Shown here piece by piece: positions 61,651 to 64,000 of a stretch of 64,000 nucleotides of DNA. Every line of letters starts with the position of its first letter. Position 1 is the stretch's first letter. This DNA is from Pseudazoarcus pumilus (GTDB lineage: Bacteria; Pseudomonadota; Gammaproteobacteria; Burkholderiales; Rhodocyclaceae). Below the pieces are notes generated by a model that was not told the DNA's origin, made no database searches, and saw only the letters and a list, made by a program, of their open reading frames with translations. The stretch spans positions 992,001 to 1,056,000 of the forward strand of contig NZ_CP025682.1 of assembly GCF_002872475.1 (NCBI RefSeq), written 5' to 3'. The translations under genes and the position numbers were made by a program.

Positions 61651-63246
61651 ATGATCAATCCGGTCCGGGCAACACGCGGGATCGCGGTTGCATCCCATTC
61701 GATGGCGGCACAGTCGGCTTCGGCCGTGCTGCGCGACGGCGGCAACGCGCTCGAGGCGATGATCGCCGCCGCCGCCACGATCGCGGTGGTCTACCCGCAC
61801 ATGAACGGCATCGGCGGCGACGGCTTCTGGCTGTTCTCCGAGCCCGGCAAGGCACCGCAGGCGATCGATGCCTGCGGAGCCGCCGCGGGCGGCGCCACGC
61901 GCGAGTGGTACCGCGCACAGGGCATGGACCGCATTCCGATGCGGGGTCCGCTGGCCGCCTGTACTGTGGCCGGCACGATCTCGGGTTGGGAACTGGCTTT
62001 CGAGGCCAGCCGCGACTGGGGCGGCGCCCTGGGTCTGCCGCGGCTGCTGGCCGATGCGATCGGCTATGCGCAGGACGGCATCCCGGTGACCAGCAGCCAG
62101 CACGCGAGCACCACTGCCAAGTTCGACGAACTGCACGCCCAGCCCGGCTTCGCCGAGACCTACCTGGTCGACGGGACGGCCCCGCCCGAGGGTAGCGTGT
62201 TCCGTCAGCCGCGCATGGCGGCAACCCTGCAGCGGCTTGCCGACGCGGGGCTGCGCGACTTCTACGAAGGCGAACTGGCACGGCGTATCGCGGCCGATCT
62301 GCAGGCGCTGGGCAGTCCGGTGACGGGGGGCGATCTGGCGCGACACCACGCGCAACTGAAGACGCCGGTGGCGCTCGAGCACTCCTGCGGCAGGGTCTAC
62401 AACATGACGCCGCCGACGCAGGGCGTGATCTCGCTGGCGATTCTCGGGATCATGGACCGGCTCGGCATCGATCGTCTCGATCCGATGTCGGCCGACTACA
62501 TCCATCTGGTGGTCGAGGCGACCAAGCAGGCCTTCCTGGTGCGCGACCGTCACGTCACCGATCCGGCGTGGATGAAGGTCGATGCGCAGTCGTTGCTCGA
62601 TCCGGCCGCGCTCGATGCGATGGCCGCCGAAGTCGATCGCGCCAAGGCATTGTCCTGGGGCGGATCGACCGATCCGGGCGACACCATCTGGATGGGCGTG
62701 ATCGACGGCGAGGGCCGGGCCGTGTCCTTCATCCAGAGCATCTACCATGAGTTCGGCAGCGGCATCGTGCTGCCCGACACCGGCATCAACTGGCAGAACC
62801 GCGGCTGCAGCTTCTCGCTCGAGGCCGATGCGCTCAACGCGCTGGAGCCCGGTCGCAAGCCCTTCCATACCCTCAACCCGGCGCTGGCCGTGCTCGATGA
62901 CGGACGCACCATGGTGTACGGGACGATGGGCGGTGACGGCCAGCCGCAGACCCAGGCGGCGGTGTTCACGCGCTATGTGCAGATGGGCGTGGGGTTGCAA
63001 GAGGCCGTGAGCGCGCCGCGCTGGCTGCTGGGGCGCACCTGGGGCAGCATGTCCGAGTCGCTCAAGATCGAGTCGCGCTTCGCGCCGACGGTGGCCGAGG
63101 ACTTGCGTCGACGTGGTCACGTGGTCGACGTGGTCGGAGCCTTCGACGAGACCGTAGGGCACGCCGGGGCGTTGGTGCGCCACGCCAGCGGGATGATGGA
63201 AGGCGGTTACGACCCGCGCAGCGACGGAGCGGTGGCCGGCTTCTGA
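61651..63246 (+). CDS. Gamma-glutamyltransferase-family Ntn hydrolase without signal peptide
   Basis: A 531-residue GGT-superfamily proenzyme. The catalytic Thr of the autoprocessing site is probably Thr345 in DPGDTIWMGVID. VYPHMNGIGGDGFWLFSEPG at residues 48-67 and GMGGDGQPQ-type (GTMGGDGQPQTQAAV) near 430 are strong matches. No signal peptide is present, so it acts in the cytoplasm, unlike periplasmic GGTs. It could be a gamma-glutamyl amide hydrolase or an oxamate amidohydrolase (HpxW-like). It is 40 bases after dctM in the same operon. AGGAGA precedes the ATG by eight bases. Confidence 0.88.
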   Translation: MINPVRATRGIAVASHSMAAQSASAVLRDGGNALEAMIAAAATIAVVYPHMNGIGGDGFWLFSEPGKAPQAIDACGAAAGGATREWYRAQGMDRIPMRGPLAACTVAGTISGWELAFEASRDWGGALGLPRLLADAIGYAQDGIPVTSSQHASTTAKFDELHAQPGFAETYLVDGTAPPEGSVFRQPRMAATLQRLADAGLRDFYEGELARRIAADLQALGSPVTGGDLARHHAQLKTPVALEHSCGRVYNMTPPTQGVISLAILGIMDRLGIDRLDPMSADYIHLVVEATKQAFLVRDRHVTDPAWMKVDAQSLLDPAALDAMAAEVDRAKALSWGGSTDPGDTIWMGVIDGEGRAVSFIQSIYHEFGSGIVLPDTGINWQNRGCSFSLEADALNALEPGRKPFHTLNPALAVLDDGRTMVYGTMGGDGQPQTQAAVFTRYVQMGVGLQEAVSAPRWLLGRTWGSMSESLKIESRFAPTVAEDLRRRGHVVDVVGAFDETVGHAGALVRHASGMMEGGYDPRSDGAVAGF

Positions 63247-63420
63247 ATCGCGCGAAGTGGTTCTTGCGGCCACGCCTTGAGCGCATCGCAGTAGAAGCCG
63301 GGTGGCGCGCCGGGGGCATCGATGATGAACCCGGTGGAGAGCGCCTGGGCGTCGCGCCCACGCAAAGATCAGGTCGCTGCCCGATGGCTGCGGCATGACG
63401 AGTCCCTCGCAGTGGGCACC

Positions 63421-63450
63421 ATAAAAAACGGGCCGCCAATGGGCGGCCCG
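63421..63450 (-). terminator. Terminator of the RNase E gene
   Basis: A perfect 9-bp stem CGGGCCGCC/GGCGGCCCG (63429-63437 with 63442-63450) with loop AATG is followed on the minus strand by six T (63423-63428). It lies 26 bases after the stop of the gene at 63476. This is a standard intrinsic terminator. Confidence 0.85.
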
Positions 63451-63475
63451 TTCGTCGTTCGCCCCGCCACGGGGC

Positions 63476-64000
63476 TTACTTGTTCTGCGTCTCGACCTGT
63501 TGCAGCGACTCTTCAGCCACCGGCTGCGGGCGACGCGGACGACGTCCCAGCGGGGTTTCGGTGCGCGTCTGCGCGCCGTTGGACGGCGTCACGTCGGAGC
63601 GCGTCTCGATCAGCACCAGACCGGCCTCGGCCAGCGGCTTGGCCATGTCGATGGGGGCTTCCGACTTGTCCTCGCGCACGGGGGGCGCGCTCTCGATTGC
63701 CGGTGCAGCTTCGCTCGCCATCTCTGCCACGGGCTCGCGCTCGGCCTCGGGCGCTTGCGCTACAGTCGTTTGCGCGGTGTCGACCGGAACCTCTTGGGCC
63801 GCGCTCGGCTCGGCTTCGACCGGCTCGACTTCGGCAGGCTCGGCTTCGGCAGGCTCGGCTTCGGCAGGCTCGGCTTCGGCAGGCTCGGCGGCGTTGCGGG
63901 CGTACGCCTGTTCCTCGGCCGGGGGCTGCGTTTGCACTGCGTCGGCGCGCTCGTCAGCGACGGGCGAGTCATCGGCGCGTGCTTGCGCGGCGGGCGTCTC
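63476..64000 (-). CDS. rne: Ribonuclease E, C-terminal tail (partial)
   Basis: An open frame of 174 codons enters from the right edge and ends TAA at 63476-63478. It is low in complexity, rich in Pro, Ala and Glu. The end LGRRPRRPQPVAEESLQQVE and the GLVLIETRSD segment resemble the C-terminal scaffold region of betaproteobacterial RNase E. That region is the unstructured part that docks degradosome partners. A run of PAEAE repeats lies near 63811-63890. The catalytic half is outside the window. Confidence 0.75.
   Translation of the reverse strand, partial: ETPAAQARADDSPVADERADAVQTQPPAEEQAYARNAAEPAEAEPAEAEPAEAEPAEVEPVEAEPSAAQEVPVDTAQTTVAQAPEAEREPVAEMASEAAPAIESAPPVREDKSEAPIDMAKPLAEAGLVLIETRSDVTPSNGAQTRTETPLGRRPRRPQPVAEESLQQVETQNK
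63814..63890 (-). repeat. 15-bp tandem repeat encoding PAEAE units in rne
   Basis: About five copies of a 15-base unit (GGCTCGGCTTCGGCA on the plus strand) give the protein repeat P-A-E-A-E in the RNase E tail. The outermost copies are degenerate. The unit length is a multiple of three, so copy number changes keep the frame. Confidence 0.85.

Noticed and set aside
63814-63890. Short direct repeats that might be a CRISPR array
   Set aside because: The units are 15 bases, have no spacers and are in frame within rne.

Overview
The window is GC-rich, densely packed chromosomal DNA, about 90% or more coding. Protein content and gene order suggest a betaproteobacterium close to the Rhodocyclales (Azoarcus/Thauera type). 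The evidence is the TPR-lolB-ispE-tRNA-Gln-prs-rplY-pth-ychF run, the ferredoxin-coaD-rsmD-M16-M16/ftsY-ftsE-ftsX run, the mltG-tmk-holB-pilZ-TatD run, a 91-residue IF-1 and a DUF4936 gene. The taxonomic call is an inference; no rRNA lies in the window. I see no insertion sequence, prophage or CRISPR array.

Layout. 1-2.0 kb: the tail of a probable nadA, then a ybhP-clsB pair (phospholipid synthesis). 2.0-10.1 kb, minus strand: a CoA-binding protein, gluQ, ychF, pth, rplY, prs, tRNA-Gln, ispE, lolB and a large TPR protein. 10.3-13.2 kb, plus strand: mutM and a dynamin-like GTPase. 13.2-17.3 kb, minus strand: ferredoxin, coaD, rsmD and two M16 peptidase-family proteins. 17.4-20.1 kb: ftsY-ftsE-ftsX. 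20.3-24.7 kb: a voltage-gated sodium channel homologue, tadA, a YkuD protein, a GNAT protein, an NRDE protein, a DUF4936 protein and ygfZ. 24.8-33.0 kb, plus strand: mltG-tmk-holB-pilZ-TatD-ankyrin, an M20 amidohydrolase and a large FtsX-type permease. 33.1-37.5 kb: a sensor with an HD-GYP domain, and rmuC. 37.6-42.7 kb: moaA, a Lon-like protease, a second-type infA with a long leader, and an outer-membrane beta-barrel protein.

The accessory part is 42.8-52.8 kb. Five minus-strand genes, each overlapping the next by 4 bp, encode a HAD-UbiA fusion, a DprE1-like oxidase, a DprE2-like reductase, a UPF0104 membrane protein and a large GT-C-like membrane protein. Together they look like a complete route from PRPP to a polyprenyl-phosphate D-arabinofuranose donor, plus membrane proteins that could translocate and use it. 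Facing them on the plus strand are a NeuD-like acyltransferase, an asparagine-synthase-like PP-loop protein and a sugar-transfer-type ATP-grasp protein. These suggest acyl or amide decoration of a surface glycan. This 10-kb block is the best candidate for an undescribed system.

52.9-64.0 kb: two identical tRNA-Asn genes, an aromatic or aspartate aminotransferase, uvrB, a low-molecular-weight tyrosine phosphatase, and a catabolic unit. That unit consists of a GntR/FCD regulator, a TRAP transporter (DctP, DctQ, DctM) and a signal-less gamma-glutamyltransferase-family hydrolase. A palindrome just after the regulator gene recurs imperfectly beside a promoter-like sequence upstream of the TRAP genes. 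The window ends in the C-terminal tail of RNase E. A bipartite intergenic repeat occurs twice in opposite orientation, at 20.2 kb and 37.5 kb.
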